A stretch of DNA of 64,000 nucleotides from CAMPJM01 sp964440915. Its GTDB lineage: Bacteria > Bacteroidota > Bacteroidia > Cytophagales > Cyclobacteriaceae. A model generated the notes under the pieces. It was not told where the DNA came from and made no database searches. It saw nothing but the letters and a program-made list of their open reading frames with translations. The stretch is taken from the NCBI GenBank assembly GCA_964440915.1, contig CAYTTV010000002.1:1-64000 (forward strand), written 5' to 3'. How positions within the stretch are numbered: position 1 is the stretch's first letter; each line of letters begins with the position of its first letter. This document shows, piece by piece, positions 54,619 through 62,834 of this stretch. The position numbers were made by a program, and so were the translations under genes.

Positions 54619-55263
54619 ATGAACCCTGAACTTCCTGAATTGAATGTTCCTAACCAAAACACTATGTTGTCTCTTCCTATCATGGAGGCTTTCTACACCA
54701 TTCAAGGGGAAGGGTATCATAGTGGAAAAGCGGCTTATTTTATAAGGTTGGCTGGATGTGATGTGGGCTGCCACTGGTGCGATGTAAAGGAGTCTTGGGA
54801 CTTAGGGCGCTGGCCAAGCCTACCTGTTGACGAAATAGTGGAGACGGCAGCAAGAAATCCAGCAAGATTGGCCGTAATTACAGGAGGAGAGCCGTTGATG
54901 CACAACCTCGACGCCTTATGTGAGCGGCTGCAAGCACAGGGATTCAAAACAAACATTGAGACTTCAGGAGCCTATCCTTTGTCGGGTATTTGGGATTGGA
55001 TATGCGTTTCTCCTAAAAAATTCAAAGCACCGTTACCAGAATTAATAGCTGAGGCCCATGAATTGAAAGTGATTGTCTACAATCGCTCAGATTTTAAGTG
55101 GGCGGCATCTTTTGAAGAGCAAGTTCCTAAAGGATGTAAGCTTTATCTTCAGCCTGAATGGACTAAGTCCGCTGAAATGCTACCTCTGATGGTGGAGTAT
55201 GTAAAGGAAAATCCTCAATGGGAAATCTCTTTGCAGACACATAAATATATGGATATTCCCTAA
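54619..55263 (+). CDS. queE: 7-carboxy-7-deazaguanine synthase QueE (radical SAM)
   Basis: 214 residues. The cluster motif is C47-x3-C51-x2-C54 (GCDVGCHWCD), the form seen in QueE, after the conserved FYTIQGEGYHSG. The SAM-binding GGEP is in VITGGEPLMH. It converts 6-carboxytetrahydropterin, the QueD product, to 7-carboxy-7-deazaguanine in queuosine synthesis. The first ATG is used; a shorter start at the Met before LSLPIMEAF is possible. Confidence 0.93.
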   Translation: MNPELPELNVPNQNTMLSLPIMEAFYTIQGEGYHSGKAAYFIRLAGCDVGCHWCDVKESWDLGRWPSLPVDEIVETAARNPARLAVITGGEPLMHNLDALCERLQAQGFKTNIETSGAYPLSGIWDWICVSPKKFKAPLPELIAEAHELKVIVYNRSDFKWAASFEEQVPKGCKLYLQPEWTKSAEMLPLMVEYVKENPQWEISLQTHKYMDIP

Positions 55264-55385
55264 AGAATCTTCGAACCAATTCCCTATAACCCCAAAAGCT
55301 CTTTTCAACTTGCTTTTATGTATAGCAGAGGGGGTAGAGCATCTCATAAGGTATTTTAAAAACCCTTTCTGTAAAACAAGACATA

Positions 55386-55419
55386 AAAAAAGACAGCTCT
55401 ATTCCGAGCTGCCCTTTTT
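55386..55419. terminator. Terminator between queE and the solute-binding protein gene
   Basis: CAGCTC pairs with GAGCTG and the stem extends through mismatches to an A run on the left and TTTTT on the right, so it can act on both strands. It lies between convergent stops. Confidence 0.7.
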
Positions 55420-55443
55420 CAAATCTTCAAACACATTCTATTC

Positions 55444-57144
55444 TTACTTTCCTTGTTGTACGATTCCTCCTTGCATAAAATCAACTCTTTCAAGTTTCAA
55501 TACATTCATAGGGTTGGTTGGTGTTAAGCCGATCACATTGTTTTGTGTAAGGCGAAGCACTTCGTCATAGAACAACACAATTACTGGCGCCTCTTCCATA
55601 ATGATATTATCCATGGCCAAGTAATAGTCAAAGCGTTTGAAACCTTCAGATTCAAACCTGGCTACATTATACAACGAATCAAATTTTTCATTGGCGAAAT
55701 GGGTTTTATTCGGCCCTAAGGGAGCTTTGTTTTTGCTATAAAACATAGACAAATAGTTTTCAGCATCAGGGTAGTCTCCCAACCATGAACCGCGGAAGAA
55801 GTTAACTCTTCCATTGTCTACCAATTCTTGGTGTGTTGCTACTTGATTGATCTCTATTTCTACTTTTATTCCGACAGCTTCCCACTGCTTTTGCAAGTAT
55901 TCCACCATAGGTTTGGATTGTATGGTGGTGTATAGCTTTAAGGTAGGCAGACCTTCGCCTCCAGGATATCCTGCTTCTTTCAGCAAGTCTTCTGCTTTTT
56001 TAGGGTCATACTTATATCCTATTACTTTTTCAGCATCATAGGCTGCTACGGCAGGCGGCATAATGCCAGCATTGCCTGGAACCCCCAGGTTGTTCAATAA
56101 GAATGAAACCAATTCTTCCCGGTTAATGGCGTAATTAAGTGCCTTTCTGAACTCCTTGTTCAAGATAGGGTGATTTTCATCCTCATATTTTTCAGGGTCA
56201 AGTTGGAAACCTATATACTCGGTATTAAGATAAGGTTCTTTTTGCACCACATATTTGCCTGCAAACTCTTGAGAAGGCGTGCCATCATCGTTCAAAATGA
56301 GGTCGATAGAACTGGGCTGGCCTGAATAGGATACAAAGTCAAGTTTCTTTTGCTGAAAAGTCAAGAGCTCCTGGTTCTTGTCGGAGATAAATGAAACCAA
56401 GATCGCATCCAAGTAAGGAAGCTGCTTGCCATTGTTGTCTTTTCTCCAGTAGTTTTCATTTTTCAACAGCACGAGGCTATTACCCTCGTCCCAAGATTTA
56501 AAAATGAAAGGACCTGTTCCCACAGGGTTTACCCTAAAGTCTTTTCCGTACTTTTCCACAGCTTCTTTAGGCACTACAAAGGTGTAAGGCATGGTGAGGA
56601 TTTCCAGGAATGGACCAAATGGCTCTTTCAACCGAATAACCAACTTATAGTCCTCCGGCGCTTCTACCCAATTGTCCACAGGGACACCGTTTTCGCCTTT
56701 TACAACCTTATCGTTGAATATCCAAGCACCCGTACTGGTTGTTTTACTATCCAGTATCCTTTTGAAGCTATAGACAAAATCAGATGCTTTTACTTCCCTG
56801 CCCTTTCCCCCAGGGAACACTTCGCTATCATGAAAAAATACATTTTGTTTTATATTAAACGTATAGGTTTTTCCATCTTCAGAGATTTTCCAAGTATCTA
56901 CAAGGTTGGGAACGGTATATAAATCATCACTCAACTCAAAAAGGCCGCTATATATTTGGGTGGCTGCCCAGCAATTGGCTTGATTTCGTGCAAACGCAGG
57001 GTCTAACGAGCTTAGGCCGTCTGCTTGATTATATCTAAAGACTTTTTTATTCCCATCCTCTAAATCAGATGAGTTTTCTCCCACCCCGGCGCACGACGTT
57101 AGGAGTAAAGCCGCTATTATAGATATCCAAATTTGTCTTAGCAT
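55444..57144 (-). CDS. ABC transporter oligopeptide-type substrate-binding lipoprotein
   Basis: 566 residues, SBP_bac_5 (OppA/DppA) family. A lipobox LTSC puts the lipidated cysteine at residue 18, followed by a short acidic/Ser linker. Family blocks: GLSSLDPAFARNQ, TYTFNIKQNVFFHD, VNPVGTGPFIFKSWD and ALNYAINREELV. It should bind peptides or other large nutrients in the periplasm and deliver them to an inner membrane permease. No permease or ATPase gene is adjacent, so it works with components encoded elsewhere. Confidence 0.92.
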   Translation of the reverse strand: MLRQIWISIIAALLLTSCAGVGENSSDLEDGNKKVFRYNQADGLSSLDPAFARNQANCWAATQIYSGLFELSDDLYTVPNLVDTWKISEDGKTYTFNIKQNVFFHDSEVFPGGKGREVKASDFVYSFKRILDSKTTSTGAWIFNDKVVKGENGVPVDNWVEAPEDYKLVIRLKEPFGPFLEILTMPYTFVVPKEAVEKYGKDFRVNPVGTGPFIFKSWDEGNSLVLLKNENYWRKDNNGKQLPYLDAILVSFISDKNQELLTFQQKKLDFVSYSGQPSSIDLILNDDGTPSQEFAGKYVVQKEPYLNTEYIGFQLDPEKYEDENHPILNKEFRKALNYAINREELVSFLLNNLGVPGNAGIMPPAVAAYDAEKVIGYKYDPKKAEDLLKEAGYPGGEGLPTLKLYTTIQSKPMVEYLQKQWEAVGIKVEIEINQVATHQELVDNGRVNFFRGSWLGDYPDAENYLSMFYSKNKAPLGPNKTHFANEKFDSLYNVARFESEGFKRFDYYLAMDNIIMEEAPVIVLFYDEVLRLTQNNVIGLTPTNPMNVLKLERVDFMQGGIVQQGK

Positions 57145-57759
57145 AATTTTTAAAATTTTTGAATTAAACTTTTATCTTTGTGAGTGCTGTTTAAAAATCA
57201 TCATAAAGGTTGTGGGAAATAAGCGCAAATAAAAAGCTATTTATGAATTTAACTTACCTAGGTCATTTCTATATTTTATTGAAACCAGTTCGATTTAAAG
57301 GGCTTTTTGATTTGTTTATGCTCCTTAATCTTTAATCGAAAAATGTTGCATTATGAATTGAAACCTTTTCGCCTGGGCTATTTGATAATCCTCATTTCAG
57401 CTTGATGAAAGCACTGAAGAAGTTGCTGTAAATCCCCAATAATCTCTCTTTTTCTTATTGGATATAGTGTATGGGTTGATCTGTTTTATAAGGGTTCCGA
57501 GCGCTTTATATAAAATAGCAAAGAAGAATGAGGGTTGGGCATTGAATCGATAAAAATGACTATATTGTTCTTTTTTTAGCATATTAAAGAGGACGCACTA
57601 TTAACCCATGCTAATCTTTAAAGTCCGGGTTCGATATAAAGTTTATCAAACAAATCTATCTTGTAAAAGATTTTTGTTTATAAAGTATTGAGCCTTAGGC
57701 AGCAAAGGGTTGGGTTGCCTTGATTTAGGCAAAATTGCGTTCAGAGGTGAGTTAAAGCA
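57145..57759. other. Gene-free stretch upstream of parA
   Basis: About 615 bases with many stops in all frames. A TATCTTTG (-7-like, plus strand) occurs at 57173-57180 but no gene starts nearby. I looked for DnaA boxes and for parS-like palindromes (TGTTTCAC-type) and saw none. Confidence 0.4.
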
Positions 57760-57909
57760 ATGATGGATATATTTCCAAAAAAAGATAAGGGGAATGTAAA
57801 CAAAGGATTTTCCTTACATCAAATAGGGCTATCGACGAACAAAAAGGTGTTTTTTGGAAGGAGGAAAAGGTTACATTTGATGGAAATAGGCGATATAGTA
57901 AACTTATAA
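57760..57909 (+). CDS. Possible 49-residue ORF just before parA
   Basis: ATG-ATG at 57760, stop TAA at 57907-57909, six bases before the parA ATG. The product would be hydrophilic and very basic (two Lys/Arg patches, FPKKDKG and FGRRKRL), with no signal peptide or known family. It could be a leader peptide coupled to parA or a chance frame; nothing beyond length, position and spacing supports it. Confidence 0.25.
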   Translation: MMDIFPKKDKGNVNKGFSLHQIGLSTNKKVFFGRRKRLHLMEIGDIVNL

Positions 57910-57915
57910 CAACTG

Positions 57916-58686
57916 ATGGGTAAAATAATAGCAATAGCCAATCAAAAAGGTGGCGTAGGCAAGACGACAACAGCAATTAATTTAGCAGCAAGCCTAGCAG
58001 CCTTGGAGCACAAAACATTAATAGTAGATGCTGACCCTCAAGCGAATACTACTTCTGGATTAGGCTTTAATCCCCAAAAAATAGAGAACAGTATATACGA
58101 GTGCATGGTCGACAACATTTCTGTTAAGGACGCCATCATAAGCTCTGAAATAGATTATCTGGACTTGCTTCCTTCTCATATAGATTTGGTGGGGGCCGAG
58201 ATCGAAATGGTGAATTTGGTGAATCGTGAAGAAAAGATGCGGGAGGCGCTCCGGGAAGTTAAGGATACGTACGACTATATTGTTATAGATTGCTCCCCTT
58301 CCCTCGGACTCATTACGATCAACGCCTTGACGGCAGCCAATTCTGTCATCATACCGGTACAATGCGAGTATTTTGCCTTGGAAGGTCTTGGAAAGCTGCT
58401 TAATACAATTAAAATCATACAGTCTCGTTTAAATACAGGTCTAGAGATCGAAGGCATATTGCTTACCATGTATGACGTGAGGCTGAGGTTGTCTAACCAA
58501 GTGGTAGATGAGGTAAACCAGCATTTTAAGCAGATGGTTTTCTCAACGATTATTCCTAGAAATATAAAGTTGAGCGAATCTCCTAGCTTTGGGATGCCTG
58601 CAATAGCCCACGATGCCGAAAGTAAAGGGTCTATCGCTTATCTGAACCTGGCAGAGGAAATCATCAAAAAGAACGCAGTAGTTTAA
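57916..58686 (+). CDS. parA: Chromosome partitioning ATPase ParA (Soj)
   Basis: 256 residues. It begins with the deviant Walker A KGGVGKTT at residues 11-18, followed by DADPQANTTSGLG and a Walker B YDYIVIDCSPSLG. It is a chromosomal-type ParA that moves parS-ParB complexes by binding DNA. parB follows after 10 bases, then DUF5683, dapB and lepB, an order I recall as conserved in Bacteroidota. Confidence 0.96.
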   Translation: MGKIIAIANQKGGVGKTTTAINLAASLAALEHKTLIVDADPQANTTSGLGFNPQKIENSIYECMVDNISVKDAIISSEIDYLDLLPSHIDLVGAEIEMVNLVNREEKMREALREVKDTYDYIVIDCSPSLGLITINALTAANSVIIPVQCEYFALEGLGKLLNTIKIIQSRLNTGLEIEGILLTMYDVRLRLSNQVVDEVNQHFKQMVFSTIIPRNIKLSESPSFGMPAIAHDAESKGSIAYLNLAEEIIKKNAVV

Positions 58687-58696
58687 AACATTTATA

Positions 58697-59614
58697 ATGA
58701 GTAATCAGAAATCGCCGAAAAGAAGAAATGCATTGGGAAGGGGGCTGGGTGCCCTGTTGGAAGACTCCGACACGGGTAGAGAAAACCTTGATGGGAATAG
58801 GAATCCTGTACTTGGAGGCGGAATGGACGAAATACTCCTTTCGGAGATCGAAGTTAACCCTTTCCAACCACGTACTTTTTTTGATAAAGAAGCACTTCAA
58901 GAACTAGCCGATTCAATCAAGGTACAAGGCATCATTCAGCCTATTACAGTAAGGCGGCTAGAAAGGAATAGGTACCAGCTAATATCGGGAGAGCGAAGGT
59001 TTCAGGCGTCCAAGCTAGCAGGATTGGACGCTATTCCTGCTTATGTAAGGACAGCCAATGATCAGCAAATGCTGGAAATGGCCCTGATAGAGAATATTCA
59101 AAGAAAGGACCTCAACGCCATTGAAATTGCCTTAAGTTACCAAAGGCTATTGTCCGAATGCGACCTGAAGCAAGAGCAGTTGGGGGAAAGGGTAGGAAAA
59201 AATAGAACCACGGTCAATAACTATCTTCGCTTACTTAAATTGCCGCCAGATATCCAAATTGGGCTAAGGGACAATAAAATATCCATGGGCCATGCTAGGG
59301 CTATAATAAATGTAGAGAATGTCGATGCCCAACTGGCCATATATAATAAGATCATCAATGACGACCTATCGGTAAGAAAGGTAGAGTCCATGGTAAGAGA
59401 TCTAATGGCCGGAGACGAAAAAGGAGAAGTCGACCAGAAGGACAGAAAGGGTGTAGCCGACAACTATGAAATAAAGCAATTGCAACAAAAGCTGTCCTCC
59501 CATTTTGGCACGAAGATCAATATTAAGAGTGACGACAAGCATAAAGGGGAGATAAAGATACCTTTTGTATCCGCTGAAGACCTGAATCGAATTTTGGAAA
59601 TATTGAATTTATAA
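58697..59614 (+). CDS. parB: Chromosome partitioning protein ParB (Spo0J)
   Basis: 305 residues. N-terminal ParA-contact peptide RRNALGRGLGALLED, then the CTPase ParB domain: NPFQPRTFFDKEAL, PITVRRLERNRYQLISGERR and MALIENIQRKDLN, followed by the helix-turn-helix (VGKNRTTVNNYLRLLKLP) and a C-terminal dimerisation domain. It binds parS near the origin. The stop shares a base with the next start (TAATG). Confidence 0.96.
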   Translation: MSNQKSPKRRNALGRGLGALLEDSDTGRENLDGNRNPVLGGGMDEILLSEIEVNPFQPRTFFDKEALQELADSIKVQGIIQPITVRRLERNRYQLISGERRFQASKLAGLDAIPAYVRTANDQQMLEMALIENIQRKDLNAIEIALSYQRLLSECDLKQEQLGERVGKNRTTVNNYLRLLKLPPDIQIGLRDNKISMGHARAIINVENVDAQLAIYNKIINDDLSVRKVESMVRDLMAGDEKGEVDQKDRKGVADNYEIKQLQQKLSSHFGTKINIKSDDKHKGEIKIPFVSAEDLNRILEILNL

Positions 59615-60246
59615 TGCGCACCGTCGCCATTTTTGCTTATTCTGTTGTTTTTTTGGTAGGTTGGGGAGTTTCTTCTGCCTTTGGCCAAGAGATAGCGGAT
59701 ACTGTCATGACTGATACCGCTAGGGTAGAGTATGAATATGAGTATCAAGAAAGGCCTATGGTAACCGCCGATCATGTGGATACGGTCATTATTGCTGATA
59801 CTTCAGAAGAGTTTTCTCCAAGGAAGGCTTCTTTATATTCTGCAATCCTTCCAGGACTGGGGCAAGCCTATAATGAAAAATACTGGAAGATACCCATTAT
59901 ATATGGCGGTGCCGTAGCTTTGGGGTTAGCCATTGATTTTTATGCAGAGCGCTATTCCTTTTATCGGCGGAATCTCCTGACGCAGCAAGAAAGTGGGACA
60001 AATGAATTGGGCGTAAGTGAAAGAGTGCTGGAGAATGCTACAAGCAAAATGAGGCGACAGCGGGACTTTTTTGTGATCATGTCCGGGCTAGCCTATATGA
60101 TCAACATCGTGGATGCCCATATCGATGCCCACTTAAAAGGCTTTGATATGAGCGACAACCTTACGTTAAAACTCGGCCCATCATTGGAGTCTACCCCTTT
60201 TGGTACACCAGTAGGAGGTATGGCCTTAACTTTGTACTTGAAATAA
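59614..60246 (+). CDS. DUF5683 family exported membrane protein
   Basis: 210 residues. A signal peptide ends SAFGQ, then a Thr/Glu-rich linker, and a segment PRKASLYSAILPGLGQAYN typical of DUF5683 (the PGLGQxYNxxYWKIP pattern). Two to three hydrophobic helices follow. The function is unknown. It starts on the last base of the parB stop codon, so it is translationally coupled to parB, and precedes dapB by 34 bases. Confidence 0.85.
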   Translation: MRTVAIFAYSVVFLVGWGVSSAFGQEIADTVMTDTARVEYEYEYQERPMVTADHVDTVIIADTSEEFSPRKASLYSAILPGLGQAYNEKYWKIPIIYGGAVALGLAIDFYAERYSFYRRNLLTQQESGTNELGVSERVLENATSKMRRQRDFFVIMSGLAYMINIVDAHIDAHLKGFDMSDNLTLKLGPSLESTPFGTPVGGMALTLYLK

Positions 60247-60280
60247 ACAACATCATTATTCATAACTCAAATTTATATAA

Positions 60281-60997
60281 ATGAATATTTTGCTTTTAGG
60301 CTATGGGAAGATGGGAATGGCTATAGAGAAAATAGCCACTGAAAGAGGACATACTATTGCAGGAAGAATTACCATTGAGAATAGGAAAGCGTTGACTATC
60401 GAGCAGGTAAAAAAAGCCGATGTAGCCATAGAATTTAGTGAACCAACCGCCGCAGTCGAGAATATCAAATTGTGTTTGGATAATGGTATTCCCGTATTGT
60501 CTGGTACTACAGGGTGGCTTGACCAAAAAGAAGCAATCGACGCTTATGCCCTGAAAAAAAACGGGACCTTCTTCTACGCTTCCAATTTTAGTATTGGTGT
60601 TAATTTGTTTTTCAAGCTCAACAAAACATTGGCATCGCTTATGGAAAAATACAGCGAATACAATGTAGACATGGAAGAAATTCATCATACGGAAAAGAAA
60701 GATGCCCCTAGTGGTACGGCCATCACTTTGGCTGAAGGTATCATGGGGCTCAATCCTTCGAAAAAGCAATGGGTAAATGAGCCTTCTGATCAAAAAGATA
60801 TGCTCTCCATTATTTCCAAAAGAGAGCCAGGAGTGCCAGGAACGCATACCGTGCGTTACTTTTCAAAAATTGACGAAATTGAAATCAAACATACTGCCTA
60901 TAGCCGCGAAGGGTTTGCTTCCGGAGCTGTTCATGTAGCGGAATGGATTTCCGATAAAAAAGGAGTGCTTTCTATGGAAGATTTTCTCCAACTTTAG
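60281..60997 (+). CDS. dapB: 4-hydroxy-tetrahydrodipicolinate reductase
   Basis: 238 residues. It has the NAD(P) loop GYGKMGMAIE near residue 7, the block LSGTTGW, the catalytic HHTEKKDAPSGTA and RYFSKIDEIEIKHTAYSREGFA. It works in lysine and diaminopimelate synthesis. At 238 residues it is slightly short of E. coli DapB (273) but within the family. It lies between DUF5683 and lepB in the parAB cluster. Confidence 0.95.
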   Translation: MNILLLGYGKMGMAIEKIATERGHTIAGRITIENRKALTIEQVKKADVAIEFSEPTAAVENIKLCLDNGIPVLSGTTGWLDQKEAIDAYALKKNGTFFYASNFSIGVNLFFKLNKTLASLMEKYSEYNVDMEEIHHTEKKDAPSGTAITLAEGIMGLNPSKKQWVNEPSDQKDMLSIISKREPGVPGTHTVRYFSKIDEIEIKHTAYSREGFASGAVHVAEWISDKKGVLSMEDFLQL

Positions 60998-61027
60998 TAA
61001 GTTGCATTGTTGCCGATATAAAAACAG

Positions 61028-62110
61028 ATGAGATTTAACTTTAAAAGATCAAGCGGCCCAAAGTCCAAAACCAGGGAATGGGTCGACGCTATAGTATTTG
61101 CCGTGATAGCGGCCACTATTATCCGCTGGTTGCTGTTAGAAGCATTTACAATACCTACGCCTTCTATGGAAAGGTCGCTCCTTGTTGGCGATTTCCTTTT
61201 TGTAAGCAAAATCCACTATGGGCCAAGAACGCCCCAAACGCCTTTGCAAATACCGTTAACGCATAACCACATATGGGGCATGCCCAATGTCCGCTCTTAT
61301 CTGGATTGGATTCAATTGCCCATGTACCGGTTTCCAGGGTTTACATCAGTAAAGCACAACGACGTGGTGGTGTTTAACTATCCCGATGAACTGCAGCATC
61401 CTGCTGACCTTCGGACACATTATATAAAGCGATGTATCGGGTTGCCCGGAGATACGGTTTCTATAACCGATTCTCAAGCTTATGTGAATGGTGTAGCCGT
61501 AGAAAATCCCGATGGAATGCAATTCAATTATTATATTTCGACCAAAAGCGTCATCAACGATCGGGTTTTTCAGGAACATAAAATCAGAGAATACGGCTTT
61601 ATCCCCAATATCGGGTATTCTGTCATGACCTCGCCTGAAACAGCCGATAAGTTGAGAGCATTGTCTTTTATCGATGATGTACAACTTGCCCAGATGAGCA
61701 AAGAAGAAGCAGAACCTAGGATTTTTCCAGATGCAGGCAAGTACCCTTGGAATCGTGATTTTTATGGACCTTTATATATTCCTCAAGAAGGTGCGACAAT
61801 TATAATTAATGAAGCAACCTTGGCGGCTTATAGAGATGTGATCATGTATTATGAGGGCAACAAGGAAGTCAATATAGAAGATGGAAAACTTACTATTCAG
61901 GGTGAGGCCATAGAGCAATACACCTTCAAACAAGATTACTACTTCATGATGGGAGATAATCGCCACAACTCACTTGATTCCCGTTATTGGGGATTTGTCC
62001 CTGAAGATCATGTTGTTGGCAAAGCTTTCTTTATATGGCTATCAATTGATCCTGAAGGCTCTTTCTTTAGTAAGATAAGATGGAATAGATTTTTTAAGAT
62101 GATTCATTAG
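61028..62110 (+). CDS. lepB: Signal peptidase I
   Basis: 360 residues. An N-terminal membrane helix (WVDAIVFAVIAATIIRWLL) leads to the catalytic serine S46 in PTPSMERSLLVGD. The catalytic lysine is in HYIKRCIGLPGD near residue 134, and the C-terminal GDNRHNSLDSRYWGFVPEDHV box is intact. Between the two lies a long Bacteroidota-type insertion. It cleaves signal peptides of exported proteins. It follows dapB by 30 bases. Confidence 0.95.
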   Translation: MRFNFKRSSGPKSKTREWVDAIVFAVIAATIIRWLLLEAFTIPTPSMERSLLVGDFLFVSKIHYGPRTPQTPLQIPLTHNHIWGMPNVRSYLDWIQLPMYRFPGFTSVKHNDVVVFNYPDELQHPADLRTHYIKRCIGLPGDTVSITDSQAYVNGVAVENPDGMQFNYYISTKSVINDRVFQEHKIREYGFIPNIGYSVMTSPETADKLRALSFIDDVQLAQMSKEEAEPRIFPDAGKYPWNRDFYGPLYIPQEGATIIINEATLAAYRDVIMYYEGNKEVNIEDGKLTIQGEAIEQYTFKQDYYFMMGDNRHNSLDSRYWGFVPEDHVVGKAFFIWLSIDPEGSFFSKIRWNRFFKMIH

Positions 62111-62127
62111 CCTTAAAGTTAGGAGTT

Positions 62128-62610
62128 GTGGAGAAGGTTCAGGTCATAAGTTATTTGCCAGAGCATGCAGAGGCATTCAAAAGCCTGAATGAAGCTTGGA
62201 TCACAAAGTACTTTGAGCTGGAGGAAGAGGATATTAAAACCCTTAACGATCCTGAAAAGATAATTCGTGACGGAGGTTGTATCTTTGTTGCTCTTACAGG
62301 CAAAGAAAAAGAGGCAGTCGGCGTTTGTGCCTTGAGAAAAAGTGCCGACAAAATCTACGAATTCTGTAAAATGGCTGTAGCAGAAGATAGGCAGGGTTAT
62401 GGTATAGGCAGAAAGCTAGGAGAAGCTGCCCTTGAAAAAGCAAAAGCTATGGGTGCCAACCGCGTTTTCCTGGAAGGAAACTCAGCTTTGGAAGCCTCTA
62501 TTCACCTCTATAAAAAGTTGGGTTTCAAGGCGATTGAGGGGCAGGAGTCGCATTATAAACGTGTCAATATTGTAATGGAAATACGCTTTGGGAACAATGG
62601 CCAAGAGTAG
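62128..62610 (+). CDS. GNAT family N-acetyltransferase, GTG start
   Basis: 160 residues. The acetyl-CoA pyrophosphate loop is EDRQGYGIGRKLGE near residue 88 (Q/R-x-x-G-x-G/A), preceded by EFCKMAV. The start is the GTG at 62128; an AGGAG lies just before it, though only two bases away. The substrate is unknown. It follows lepB by 17 bases and may be the last gene of the parAB-dapB-lepB unit. Confidence 0.85.
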   Translation: MEKVQVISYLPEHAEAFKSLNEAWITKYFELEEEDIKTLNDPEKIIRDGGCIFVALTGKEKEAVGVCALRKSADKIYEFCKMAVAEDRQGYGIGRKLGEAALEKAKAMGANRVFLEGNSALEASIHLYKKLGFKAIEGQESHYKRVNIVMEIRFGNNGQE

Positions 62611-62794
62611 CAGGCATTGGTCGAGGAATGTTCAAAATATCAGAGGTAATTCTTTAGGTTCATGCCTGTTTTTACTTACTCCCGCTTTCTTTTCGTTATG
62701 GAACTTGGATTAAAATTCGCATAAGTCCCCTCATTGTTAGCATTGGTGCTCCATTCTTTTCTATGTCTTTATCCTCCGAATAACAGAAAAAATG

Positions 62795-62811
62795 TTATCT
62801 TGTAAAGATAA
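62795..62811. other. Perfect inverted repeat upstream of the secreted protein gene
   Basis: TTATCTT and AAGATAA flank a 3-base centre (GTA), 24 bases before the ATG at 62835. Short and AT-rich, so chance is possible; as a 17-base dyad it could be an operator or leader hairpin. Confidence 0.3.
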
Positions 62812-62834
62812 AAAGGTATTACGTTTATAGGGCA

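Noticed and set aside
57173..57180. TATCTTTG promoter-like element on the plus strand
   Set aside because: No TTG at -33 spacing and no gene within 570 bases downstream; probably chance in AT-rich DNA.
57397..57582. 61-codon minus-strand frame upstream of parA
   Set aside because: No recognisable features; region is otherwise stop-rich.
57145..57915. Replication origin or parS site near parAB
   Set aside because: No DnaA-box cluster and no TGTTTCACGTGAAACA-like palindrome seen in the spacer or elsewhere in the window.
60296..60847. 183-codon minus-strand frame
   Set aside because: Antisense to dapB; shadow frame.
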